Of a stretch of DNA of 64,000 nt, positions 18,400 through 25,902 are shown piece by piece. A program made the translations under genes and the position numbers. The stretch lies in NCBI RefSeq assembly GCF_010977555.1, contig NZ_CP048815.1, positions 5,200,501 through 5,264,500 of the forward strand, read 5' to 3'. The DNA comes from Caulobacter rhizosphaerae. GTDB taxonomy: Bacteria; Pseudomonadota; Alphaproteobacteria; Caulobacterales; Caulobacteraceae. The notes under the pieces were generated by a model that was not told the DNA's origin, did no database searches, and was given only the letters and a program-made list of their open reading frames with translations. How positions within the stretch are numbered: the first letter of the stretch is position 1; every line of letters starts with the position of its first letter.

Positions 18400-18446
18400 C
18401 CGCTATATCTTGTGGCCGAGGAGCCCCCTCAGCCCACATATGGGGC
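18400..18446 (-). promoter_or_regulatory. Putative NrdR box pair upstream of nrdA
   Basis: Box 1 (18400-18415) reads CCGCTATATCTTGTGG, close to the NrdR consensus ACACWATATATWGTGT with an intact CTATAT-TTGTG core. Box 2 (18431-18446, AGCCCACATATGGGGC) is weaker. The starts are 31 bp apart, three helical turns, as expected for cooperative NrdR binding. The pair begins 54 bases upstream of the nrdA start codon. Confidence 0.6.
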
Positions 18447-18751
18447 CACAGTGGCTAATGACTCGTCAACGACGAGATGCGCCTCCGAAGCGAGTTTTTT
18501 CTTAACAAGCTGTGAACGAACGCCGGTCCCTCGGAAGATGCTGGGCGCGATCAACGGGTTGCCTGATCAAGGCGATGACGCCTGCGACGCCCTGTCGCGG
18601 CCAACAAAGAAGTGATCCGGCCGCGGAGCGGATTCGCCCAAAAGGCGCTTGCCAATCCAATGCGCCCGAACGGCGGGCTTCTTCGGGAGGATGGCCCGGG
18701 CGCGACGCCTCAAGCGGCGCACCAACCGCCGCGTCCCGCCGATCAACGCCC
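18447..18751. other. Intergenic stretch between nrdA promoter and ompA-like terminator
   Basis: About 300 bases without a convincing gene. A TTTTTTCTTAAC run at about 18485-18498 is AT-rich for this genome and may belong to the nrdA promoter. A basic short frame (18691-18819) was examined and rejected. Confidence 0.4.
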
Positions 18752-18784
18752 AAAAGAAAAGGGCCCGGCGTCGCCGCCGGGCCC
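18752..18784 (-). terminator. Rho-independent terminator of the OmpA-like gene
   Basis: A perfect 10-bp GC stem GGGCCCGGCG/CGCCGGGCCC with a TCGC-type tetraloop (18761-18784), followed on the minus strand by TTTTCTTTTG. It is 24 bases after the stop codon of the OmpA-like gene and is one of the strongest terminators in the window. Confidence 0.9.
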
Positions 18785-18808
18785 TCAACCTTAGTGACGA
18801 TCTTGATC

Positions 18809-20011
18809 TTAGAAGTTGATCGAGATCGTGGAACGGCGGTTCAGCGGTTCCTTCACACCGTCGCCGGTGGCGACGGCGGGGGCGCTTTCGCCCTTCCAGT
18901 CAACGGCCAGGGTGTCAGCGGCGACACCGGCGCCGACCAGGGCGTCAGCCACGGCCTTCGCACGACGCTCCGAGAGCTTGGCGTTGTACTTCGGCGAACC
19001 CGAGGTGTCGGTGTGACCGACAACCACCAGCTTGGTGGCCTTGCCCGAGGTCGCGTAGTTCGCAGCTTCCGAAACCACCGACTGGGCTTCCGGCGTCAGC
19101 ACGTACTGATCGAACGGGAAGTAGACGATGAATTCGCGCGCTTCGTACTGCGCCACCGGCGGAGGCGGCGGGGGCGGAGGCGGAGGCGGCGGGGGAGGCG
19201 GCGGGGGCGGCGGCGGCGGGGGAGGCGGCGGCGGCGGCGGGGCGGCGAAGGAGTACCGCAGACCGACGGTCAGCGACTGGTCCTTGTACTGGCCCTCGAA
19301 CGTGCCGGGGTTGATCGGGCCCGAGCTGGTGGTCTGCCAGGCATGATCCTGGGTCGCGAACCAGCGGTAGGTCACGTCGACCTTCAGCTTGTCGGTCGCC
19401 TTGATCGAGGCGCCGGCGATAGCTTGCCAGGCGACGGCGATGTCGTCGTCGTCGGCGGTCAGGTTCTGGATCGCCGGGTTGGTCGCGGTGACCGGGCCGA
19501 CGCCGCTGTATTGACCCAGCGCGCTGACGTCCAGGCGGTTGATGCCGACACCGGCGCCCAGGAACGGGTTGATCCACGAGTCCGGCGCGAAATCGTACAG
19601 GACGTTGACCATCAGCGACCAGGAATCGATCGAGCCCGACGGGCTGCCGCAGTTCGGGGCGGCCGTGGTGCGGGTCACGCCGGGGGTGCAGAGGCCGATC
19701 GGCTGCTGACGGACCGGGTTGCCACGGACGCTGAGCAGGTCGCCGGGGCGATAGCCGCCCTCGACTTCGGCGCGCCAGTTCGGGTTGAACTGGTAGCCCA
19801 GGCGGACGAAGCCGGCCCAGTCGTTATCCGTCGCCCAGGTCCAGTGCGCCGGGGCGCCGTCCCGCACGTTCTGCTCGGATTCGGTATTGATGCCCTCGGG
19901 CCAGTGGTAGCCAAGGTCGACCGCGCCGTACCAGCCGGTCTCTTGGGCCGAAGCGGCGCCAGCGGCGAACACCGCGGCCAGAGCCACCCCCGCCAGGAGT
20001 TGAAGTTTCAT
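18809..20011 (-). CDS. OmpA family outer-membrane protein with polyproline linker
   Basis: A 400-residue protein: signal peptide (residues 1-22, cleavage ASA-Q), an eight-strand OmpA-type barrel (about 24-255), a run of 28 consecutive prolines (residues 258-285) and a C-terminal OmpA/MotB peptidoglycan-binding domain (YFPFDQYVLTPEA, VVGHTDTSGS, NAKLSERRAKAVADAL, NRRSTISINF). It would link the outer membrane to peptidoglycan. The proline run is encoded by mixed CCG, CCT and CCC codons and must need EF-P for efficient translation. A strong terminator follows it. Confidence 0.93.
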   Translation of the reverse strand: MKLQLLAGVALAAVFAAGAASAQETGWYGAVDLGYHWPEGINTESEQNVRDGAPAHWTWATDNDWAGFVRLGYQFNPNWRAEVEGGYRPGDLLSVRGNPVRQQPIGLCTPGVTRTTAAPNCGSPSGSIDSWSLMVNVLYDFAPDSWINPFLGAGVGINRLDVSALGQYSGVGPVTATNPAIQNLTADDDDIAVAWQAIAGASIKATDKLKVDVTYRWFATQDHAWQTTSSGPINPGTFEGQYKDQSLTVGLRYSFAAPPPPPPPPPPPPPPPPPPPPPPPPPPPPVAQYEAREFIVYFPFDQYVLTPEAQSVVSEAANYATSGKATKLVVVGHTDTSGSPKYNAKLSERRAKAVADALVGAGVAADTLAVDWKGESAPAVATGDGVKEPLNRRSTISINF

Positions 20012-20059
20012 ATCAAGAGCCCTCTATTGCCCTGCACCGGCCGAGACCGACCGAGCATT

Positions 20060-20065
20060 GTTATA
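20060..20065 (-). promoter_or_regulatory. Candidate -10 element of the OmpA-like gene
   Basis: TATAAC on the minus strand, 48 bases upstream of the start codon, in an otherwise GC-rich setting. No good -35 hexamer is visible at 17 bases, so the assignment is tentative. Confidence 0.35.
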
Positions 20066-20338
20066 CCAAGGCGCGCGATCCGCGAAAGTGTCAGCAGAGC
20101 AACACCCGCCAGGTTTCGGCATCCCCTAGAGACGACGCCGCGAACACCTGACCGCCCCCGCAGAATCAACTTCCGAGCGTTTCGGCTGACTGTCCCGGAA
20201 AAAGCGCCAGCGCGGTACCGGTTCGCACGTGAATCCGCGCAGCGCAAGGCCTTGAGCACGTTTTGCCCCTTCGAGGCGCGTAAAAACGTCACGTCCGGCC
20301 AGGAACTCCACCGCAGCGCACAATGGGCGCCGGCTACC
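20066..20338. other. Intergenic stretch between OmpA-like gene and ABC operon
   Basis: About 270 bases (327 for the whole gap) between the OmpA-like start and the ABC permease stop. It holds presumed upstream promoter sequence. I see no open frame with a ribosome-binding site, no strong hairpin and no repeat here. Confidence 0.4.
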
Positions 20339-21526
20339 TCAGTCGAGCGTCCTGCGGTAGCGCGACATGGCGGCGGCGGCGATCGCCACGACAAATACCG
20401 CCAGGGCGGCAAGACTTGTCCACAGGTCCACAAGCCCCAGTCCTTTAAGTAAAGACCCCCGCACCACCCTCAGAAAATGGGTCACGGGAATCACGCTGCC
20501 CAGGGCCTGGGCCCAGGCCGGCATGCCCCGGAACGGGAACATGAAGCCCGAAAGCAGGATCGACGGCAGAATGTAAAAGAATGACATCTGCACGGCCTGC
20601 AGCTGGTTGCGGGCCACGGTGGAGATCAGGAAGCCCAGCGACAGCGACCCGAGGATGAACAGCACCACCCCCAGAGCCAGAGCGTCCCAGCCGCCGGCCA
20701 TCGGCACCGAGAACAGCACCCGCGCCAGGACCAGGATCACCACCGTCTGGATCAGGCCGACCACCACATAGGGCGACAGCTTGCCGATCATCACCTCGAT
20801 CGGCTTGGCCGGGGTGGCCAGCAGGCTCTCCATGGTGCCGCGCTCATATTCGCGGGTCATGCCCAGCGAGGTCATCATCACCAGGGTCAGGGACAGCACC
20901 ACGCCCAGCAGGCCGGGCACGATGTTGTAGGCGGTGATGGCCTCGGGATTGTAGCGTCGGTGGATCACCACCTCGAACGGGTCCTCGTCCCGTCGCCCGG
21001 CGGCCCCCACGAGGTCGCGGGAAAGCGCCGTGCGCGGAAGGTTGGCCAGTGCGGCGATAGCTCCGCCGGTGGCGGCGGGGTCGGACGCGTCGGCCTCGAC
21101 CAGGATCTGGGCGTCGTCGCCGCGCACCACGCGCCGCGTGAAGTCGGCGGGGATGGTCAGGGCGAACTGCACCTCGCCCCGGGCGATGGCCTGGTCCAGT
21201 TCCTCGGGCGAGGCGGCCTCGCGGACGATCTTGAAATAGCCGTTGTGGGCCAGGGCCGAGAGCGCCGAGCGGGCCATCGGTCCATGGTCCTGCACCAGCA
21301 CCGCCGTGGGCAGGTCGCGCGGGTCGCTGTTGATGGCGTAGCCGAACAGCAGCAGCTGGACGATCGGCATGACCAGGATCATCGCATAGGTCAGCCGGTC
21401 GCGGGTGAGCTGGATGAACTCCTTGGTCAGCACCGCCAGGATGCGGTTCAGCGACAGGCCGCGATCGACGGGCGCCGCCGGATCGGAAGGCTTGGCGTCC
21501 ATTGGGGCGCCCATTGGGGCGCTCAT
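20339..21526 (-). CDS. ABC-2 type transporter permease
   Basis: A 395-residue ABC-2 membrane protein. An N-terminal span (MILVMPIVQLLLFGYAI, residues ~50-66) is followed by a long extracytoplasmic domain (~70-200) and five C-terminal spans, with the YERGTMESLLATP motif near residue 230 typical of YhhJ/YbhR-type drug exporters. Its start overlaps the ATPase gene stop by ATGA. E. coli ybhGFSR encodes two permeases; only one is present here, so a homodimer is likely. It is the last gene of a four-gene operon. Confidence 0.9.
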   Translation of the reverse strand: MSAPMGAPMDAKPSDPAAPVDRGLSLNRILAVLTKEFIQLTRDRLTYAMILVMPIVQLLLFGYAINSDPRDLPTAVLVQDHGPMARSALSALAHNGYFKIVREAASPEELDQAIARGEVQFALTIPADFTRRVVRGDDAQILVEADASDPAATGGAIAALANLPRTALSRDLVGAAGRRDEDPFEVVIHRRYNPEAITAYNIVPGLLGVVLSLTLVMMTSLGMTREYERGTMESLLATPAKPIEVMIGKLSPYVVVGLIQTVVILVLARVLFSVPMAGGWDALALGVVLFILGSLSLGFLISTVARNQLQAVQMSFFYILPSILLSGFMFPFRGMPAWAQALGSVIPVTHFLRVVRGSLLKGLGLVDLWTSLAALAVFVVAIAAAAMSRYRRTLD

Positions 21527-22449
21527 TGGAAGTTGTCCTTCGACGAGGCCATCAGCTGGATGAACACGTCCTCGAGGGTGGGCGAGACCTCGGTCCAGGT
21601 CAGCGGCGGCTTGCGATAGGGGGCGATGGCCGCCTCCAGCGCCGCGCGGTCCTGGCCGCTGACGTGCAGGGCGGCGCCGAACGGCGCGGCCATGGCCACG
21701 CCCGGCGCCCTGGCCAGCTCGCGGCCCAGGCGATCGGCGCCGGGCCCCTCTGCCCGGAAGGTCGTCAGGCCCGATTGGCCGATCACCTCGCCCAGGGTGC
21801 CGCGCGCCATCAGCTTGCCATAGGCGATGTAGGCGATGTCGTGGCAGCGCTCGGCCTCGTCCATGTAGTGGGTCGAGACCATGACGGTCAGGCCCTCGGC
21901 CGACAGGGCGTGGATCTCATCCCAGAACTCCCTTCTTGCCTGGGGGTCCACGCCCGCCGTGGGTTCGTCCAGCAGCAGCAGGCGCGGCTCGTGCAGCACG
22001 CAGGCGGCCAGGGCCAGGCGCTGCTTCCAGCCGCCGGACAGGCTGCCGGCCAGCTGTTTCTGGCGGTTGGCCAGGCCCAGGCGGTCCAGGGCTTCGTCCA
22101 CCCGCTCCCGACGGCGGTCCAGGCCGTAGATCCGGGCCGTGAAGTCCAGGTTCTCGCGGATCGACAGGTCCTCGTAGAGCGAGAACTTCTGGGTCATGTA
22201 GCCGGTCTGGCGCTTGACCGCTTCGGCGCGCCGCCGAAAGTCCAGGCCCAGCACCGTCCCCTCGCCGTCGTCCGGGGTCAGCAGGCCGCACAGCATGCGC
22301 AGGGTGGTGGTCTTGCCCGAGCCGTTGGGGCCCAGGAAGCCAGTGATCTTGCCCGCCCCCACCTGGATGGTCAGGTCCTGGACCACATGCTTGTCGCCGT
22401 ACGACTTGTCCAGGCCGCGCACGTCGACGGCCAGGTCGGCGGCGCTCAC
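21523..22449 (-). CDS. ABC transporter ATP-binding protein
   Basis: A 308-residue ATPase with Walker A GPNGSGKTT (residues 40-48), Q-loop near YMTQKFSLYED, signature LSGGWKQRL near 142, Walker B LLLLDEP near 162 and the H-loop STHYMDEAE near 198. The C-terminal ~80 residues match the DUF4162-like tail of exporter ATPases. The start is GTG at 22449, overlapping the hlyD stop (GTGA). The frame is open further upstream but no similarity lies there. It pairs with the permease at 20339 and the membrane-fusion protein at 22446 for efflux. Confidence 0.92.
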   Translation of the reverse strand: MSAADLAVDVRGLDKSYGDKHVVQDLTIQVGAGKITGFLGPNGSGKTTTLRMLCGLLTPDDGEGTVLGLDFRRRAEAVKRQTGYMTQKFSLYEDLSIRENLDFTARIYGLDRRRERVDEALDRLGLANRQKQLAGSLSGGWKQRLALAACVLHEPRLLLLDEPTAGVDPQARREFWDEIHALSAEGLTVMVSTHYMDEAERCHDIAYIAYGKLMARGTLGEVIGQSGLTTFRAEGPGADRLGRELARAPGVAMAAPFGAALHVSGQDRAALEAAIAPYRKPPLTWTEVSPTLEDVFIQLMASSKDNFQ

Positions 22450-23432
22450 TGGCCCGCCGCCTTCAGCGGGACCACGTCGACCGGCAGGCCGGGCGGCAGG
22501 TCGGCCGGATGGTCCGGCAGGGCCTCGACCAGGAACACCAGCCGGTCGCGGGCGTCGCGGCTGTAGATCACCGGCGGGGTGAACTCCGCCCGGGGACTGA
22601 CGAAATTGATCCGTGCGCCGAGGCCCGCCCCGCAGCCGTCGCAGGCGAAGGCGATCCGCGTGCCCGGGCGATAGAGCGCGACCTCGGCCTGAGGCACGTA
22701 GAAGCGCAGGCGCACCCGGTCGTCGACCAGCAGGGCCACCACCGGCTGGTTGGCCGCCACCCACTCGCCGGGCTGGTAGAAGACGTCCTGCACCCGGGCG
22801 GCGGCCGGGGCCCTGGGGCTGATCTGGTCCAGGCGGCTCTGGGCGACCGCCAGCTGGTCGCGGGCCGCCGCGGCCTGGCTTTCGGCGGCGCGGACGGCGT
22901 CGGGCCGCGCGCCCAGGGTCCCGACCCGACGCTGCTGCTCGACGGTGCGGACATTGGCTTGAGCGGTCTTCAGGGCGGCGCGCGCCTGGTCGAGGCGGGC
23001 GGGGGCGTAGATGCCCTTGGCGGCCAGCGGCGCGACCCGGTTGTAATCGGCCTGGGCCTCGGCGAGGGCCGCGGCGGCGGCGGCGCGCTGGGCGTCGTAG
23101 ACCGCCAGCTCGTCGGGCCGCTGGCCCTTGGCGGCGTCCAGGGCCTGGGACTGGCCGGCGGCGGCCTGGGAGGCGGCCTGGTCGCGGGCGGCGACCAACT
23201 GGGCGGCGTCCAGGGCGAACAGCGGCTGGCCGGCGGCGACCCGCTGGCCGCGCTGCACCGACACCGTGCTGACCGGACCGGCCGCCGAGGCGCCGACATA
23301 AAGCGTCTCGCCCTCGACATAGCCCGACAGCCGCCGGGGATGGGCCGCATCCGGGCCCCAGAGCCGCCAGGCGACGAAGCCGGCCAGGCCGACGGCGGCC
23401 ACGACCAGGACGATGCGGACCGGCGGCTTCAT
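22446..23432 (-). CDS. HlyD/YbhG-type membrane fusion protein
   Basis: A 328-residue periplasmic adaptor anchored by one N-terminal span (residues 5-24). A biotinyl-lipoyl half-motif ([21 protein letters not shown] is split around residues 53-73) leads into a long Ala/Gln-rich coiled-coil hairpin (~80-205) and a second lipoyl half with [18 protein letters not shown]. It joins the ABC exporter to an outer-membrane or periplasmic outlet. The ATG at 23432 overlaps the tetR stop as ATGA. Confidence 0.9.
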   Translation of the reverse strand: MKPPVRIVLVVAAVGLAGFVAWRLWGPDAAHPRRLSGYVEGETLYVGASAAGPVSTVSVQRGQRVAAGQPLFALDAAQLVAARDQAASQAAAGQSQALDAAKGQRPDELAVYDAQRAAAAAALAEAQADYNRVAPLAAKGIYAPARLDQARAALKTAQANVRTVEQQRRVGTLGARPDAVRAAESQAAAARDQLAVAQSRLDQISPRAPAAARVQDVFYQPGEWVAANQPVVALLVDDRVRLRFYVPQAEVALYRPGTRIAFACDGCGAGLGARINFVSPRAEFTPPVIYSRDARDRLVFLVEALPDHPADLPPGLPVDVVPLKAAGQ

Positions 23433-24070
23433 GCGCCCTCCTCCGGCTTGACCAGCATGCCCTGCAGGACGACCTCGGCGTGCTGGGCCAGCAGGGCCTT
23501 CAGGTCGATCGGCTTGACCCCGACCGGCACGAACACTTCGCGCCACAGCACGCCCAGCAGCAGGGGCCCGGCGAGGCTGAACACGTAGAGCTGGGGATCG
23601 CCGGGCCGCACCTCGCCGCGCGCCTGGGCGGCGGCCACCGCCGCGCTGATCGCCCCCAGCATCACCGAGACCACGTCCTCGTGCCAGACCTTGGCCAGCT
23701 CCGGGAAGTTGCGCGACTCGCCGATCACCATCTTGGCCACCGCGCCCAACCGGCCCTCGGTGATCACCTCGGCGACGCGGGCGAAGGCCAGGCGGATCAG
23801 GTGGCCGAACGGCAGCGGGCTCTGGGCGATGAAGCCGGCGACGGTGGCCAGGTTGGGGACGATCGTCTCGCGCACCACCGCCCGAAACAGGTCCTGCTTG
23901 GTTTCGAAATAGAGGTAGAGCGCCCCCTTGGAGACCCCGGCCCGGGCGGCGATGTCGTCCAGCCGCGCGGCGGCGAAGCCCTTTTCGGAGAATACCTCCA
24001 GCGCCGCGGCGATGATCTCGCCGGGCCGGGCCTCGCTGCGTCGTCGCCACTTGGGCTGGCCGGTCTGCAT
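23429..24070 (-). CDS. TetR/AcrR family transcriptional regulator
   Basis: A 213-residue repressor. The N-terminal helix-turn-helix (residues ~13-60: [44 protein letters not shown]) is textbook TetR; the C-terminal part is the ligand-binding domain. It is the first gene of the tetR-hlyD-ABC operon and lies 17 bases from a perfect 28-bp palindrome, so autorepression with relief by an exported compound is the likely logic. Confidence 0.93.
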   Translation of the reverse strand: MQTGQPKWRRRSEARPGEIIAAALEVFSEKGFAAARLDDIAARAGVSKGALYLYFETKQDLFRAVVRETIVPNLATVAGFIAQSPLPFGHLIRLAFARVAEVITEGRLGAVAKMVIGESRNFPELAKVWHEDVVSVMLGAISAAVAAAQARGEVRPGDPQLYVFSLAGPLLLGVLWREVFVPVGVKPIDLKALLAQHAEVVLQGMLVKPEEGA

Positions 24071-24086
24071 GGTGCGGGCGCTCGAT

Positions 24087-24114
24087 GTATATAACTGACG
24101 AGTCAGTTATATAC
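24087..24114 (-). promoter_or_regulatory. Perfect 28-bp palindromic operator of the tetR operon
   Basis: GTATATAACTGAC-GA-GTCAGTTATATAC: two perfect 13-bp arms around a 2-base centre. It has the TGAC-GA-GTCA core seen in many TetR-family operators, and its TATATAAC arms probably overlap the -10 region. It is 17 bases upstream of the tetR start codon. Confidence 0.85.
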
Positions 24115-24235
24115 GAAATCGGGACGATCGCAAGCTCCGGCGAAGGTCGTGCTCCGCAGGTGAACCCGATGTCACTATGTCGAAGACCGCATCGCCCCTA
24201 GGTTGCCGTCCGAACCTCGGCAGCGGACCTCATTG

Positions 24236-25747
24236 ATGAGTTTCATCCCCCGGACTTCCCCGACCTCGAGCCTGCCCCCGCGCGCGAGCGGCCTGGCGCG
24301 GCGCGAGTTGCTCGCCCTGGCGCCGGCGATTCCGCTGGCGCTGTCCGGTGCGGCGAACGCGGCCGGGACGGCGGATCCGGTGGGAACGATCGTCGCGGAG
24401 TTCGTGCGGGCGGGCCGCGTCGACGGGATCTCCGCCGCCGTCGTGCATGGCGGACGCACCCGCTTTCACAACGCCGGCCTGATCGCGCGCGGCGGCTCCA
24501 CGCCGGCGACCGAGCGCAGCGTCTACGAGATCGGCTCGATCTCCAAGACCTTCACCGGCCTGCTGCTGGCCCACGCGATCCTGGAGGGCCGCGCGGCCGC
24601 CTCCGACGACGTGCGCAAACACCTGCCTCCGGGCTACGACAACCTCGCGCGCGGCGACCGGCCCGTGCGGCTGATCGACCTGGTCGACACCACCTCGGCC
24701 CTGCCGGACAACCTGCCCGACTGGCGCCAGGCGATCGGCGACGCCAAGCCGGAACAGATCCCGTTCATCGCCGCCAAGCTCCTCGACGGCTATACGTCCC
24801 AAACGCTGATGGCCGACCTGCGCACGGTCAGCCTGGTCGACACGCCCGGTGCGGCGCCGCGCCACTCCAACGTCGCCTCGCAACTGGTCGGGATCGTGCT
24901 GGAACGGCTCTACGGCCGACCGTACGAGGCCTTGCTGGCCCAGTATGTCGAGCGGCCGCTGGGCATGGCCTCGGGCGTCGCCGCGCCATCGGCCGCCCTG
25001 GTCGCACAGGGGTACGACCTCAGCGGCCCCGCGACGCCGGCGCTCACCGCCCCCGTGGTCCGCGCGGCCGGCGGGCTGCGCTATTCGACGGCGGACATGG
25101 CCCGCTACCTCGCCGCGCAACTGGCGGCGCGCGATCCCGCCGTCACCCTGACCCACCAGCCGGCCTGGGGCTCGCCCGACACCGGCGCGATCGGCTTCCA
25201 CTGGATGATCGCCAAGACCGCCGACAGCCAGGTCTATCTGCGCCACGGCGGCGGCACGTTCGGCTTCTCGAGCTACTGCGATTTCTATCCGGACAAGGGC
25301 TACGGCATCGTTCTGCTGGCCAATCGCGCAGGGCTCGAGGGCGCGCTGCAGTCGGCCGCCGACGCCGCGCACGAGGCGCTGTTCGGTCGGCCCAAGGGGC
25401 TGGCGGCGCTGGAGGCCGCGCTGGAGCAGAGCCGTTACGCCGACGTCGCCGCCTCGGTCGCCGACGCCCGCCGCCGCTTTCCGGAGCTTCATCTCACCGA
25501 GGAGCGCGTCAACGGCTGGGGCTACCGCCTGCTGTTCGCGCCGCGCCCCGCCGAAGCCAAGGCGCTGTTCGGCTACAATGTCGCCCAGCACTCCGACAGC
25601 GCCAACGCCCACGACAGCTACGCCGAGGCGCTGGCGGCGACCGGCGACAAGGCCGGGGCCATCGCCGAATACCGCCGCTCGCTGGCGCTCAACCCGGCCA
25701 ACGACAACGCCGAGAAGATGATCGCGAAGATCTTGGCCGACAAATAG
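24236..25747 (+). CDS. Beta-lactamase-fold serine hydrolase with C-terminal TPR
   Basis: A 503-residue exported protein of the class C beta-lactamase/esterase fold. The catalytic S-x-x-K motif is SISK (residues 101-104), the Y-x-N position is occupied by HSN near residue 218, and HGGG near residue 338 fills the K/H-x-G box. An N-terminal ARRELLAL followed by a hydrophobic stretch to residue 43 is a Tat-like or Sec signal. The last ~70 residues (HDSYAEALAATGDKAGAIAEYRR) are a tetratricopeptide repeat. The replacement of Tyr by His in Y-x-N points to an esterase or D-peptidase rather than a true beta-lactamase. Confidence 0.85.
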   Translation: MSFIPRTSPTSSLPPRASGLARRELLALAPAIPLALSGAANAAGTADPVGTIVAEFVRAGRVDGISAAVVHGGRTRFHNAGLIARGGSTPATERSVYEIGSISKTFTGLLLAHAILEGRAAASDDVRKHLPPGYDNLARGDRPVRLIDLVDTTSALPDNLPDWRQAIGDAKPEQIPFIAAKLLDGYTSQTLMADLRTVSLVDTPGAAPRHSNVASQLVGIVLERLYGRPYEALLAQYVERPLGMASGVAAPSAALVAQGYDLSGPATPALTAPVVRAAGGLRYSTADMARYLAAQLAARDPAVTLTHQPAWGSPDTGAIGFHWMIAKTADSQVYLRHGGGTFGFSSYCDFYPDKGYGIVLLANRAGLEGALQSAADAAHEALFGRPKGLAALEAALEQSRYADVAASVADARRRFPELHLTEERVNGWGYRLLFAPRPAEAKALFGYNVAQHSDSANAHDSYAEALAATGDKAGAIAEYRRSLALNPANDNAEKMIAKILADK

Positions 25748-25793
25748 ATCGACCGCCTGGATCTGACCGACATTCAGATCCGGGAAACGAAAA

Positions 25794-25880
25794 CCTCGTC
25801 CTTCGACAAGCTCAGGATGAGGTTTTCGACTGCCGCCGCCTAGACAATGGTCCTCATCCTGAGCTTGTCGAAGGACGAGG
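25794..25880. repeat. 29-bp intergenic inverted repeat, family 1, copy A
   Basis: A perfect 29-bp inverted repeat (25794-25822 and 25852-25880; core CTTCGACAAGCTCAGGATGA) with a 29-base spacer, between the converging serine hydrolase and antiporter genes. The same arms recur at 29729-29814 and 42261-42347. The transcript would form a long stem from either strand, so it may act as a bidirectional terminator or REP-like element. Confidence 0.9.
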
Positions 25881-25902
25881 ACCAAGCACCGGGCTAAACG
25901 CC

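Noticed and set aside
18691..18819. A 42-codon plus-strand frame rich in Arg (MARARRLKRRTNRR start) preceded by GGGAGG.
   Set aside because: The purine run touches the ATG with no spacing, the frame passes through the OmpA terminator stem, and Arg codons follow from the GC-rich palindrome. Most likely chance.
19128..19346. Frame encoding a long poly-Gly run.
   Set aside because: It is the opposite strand of the proline run in the OmpA-like gene.
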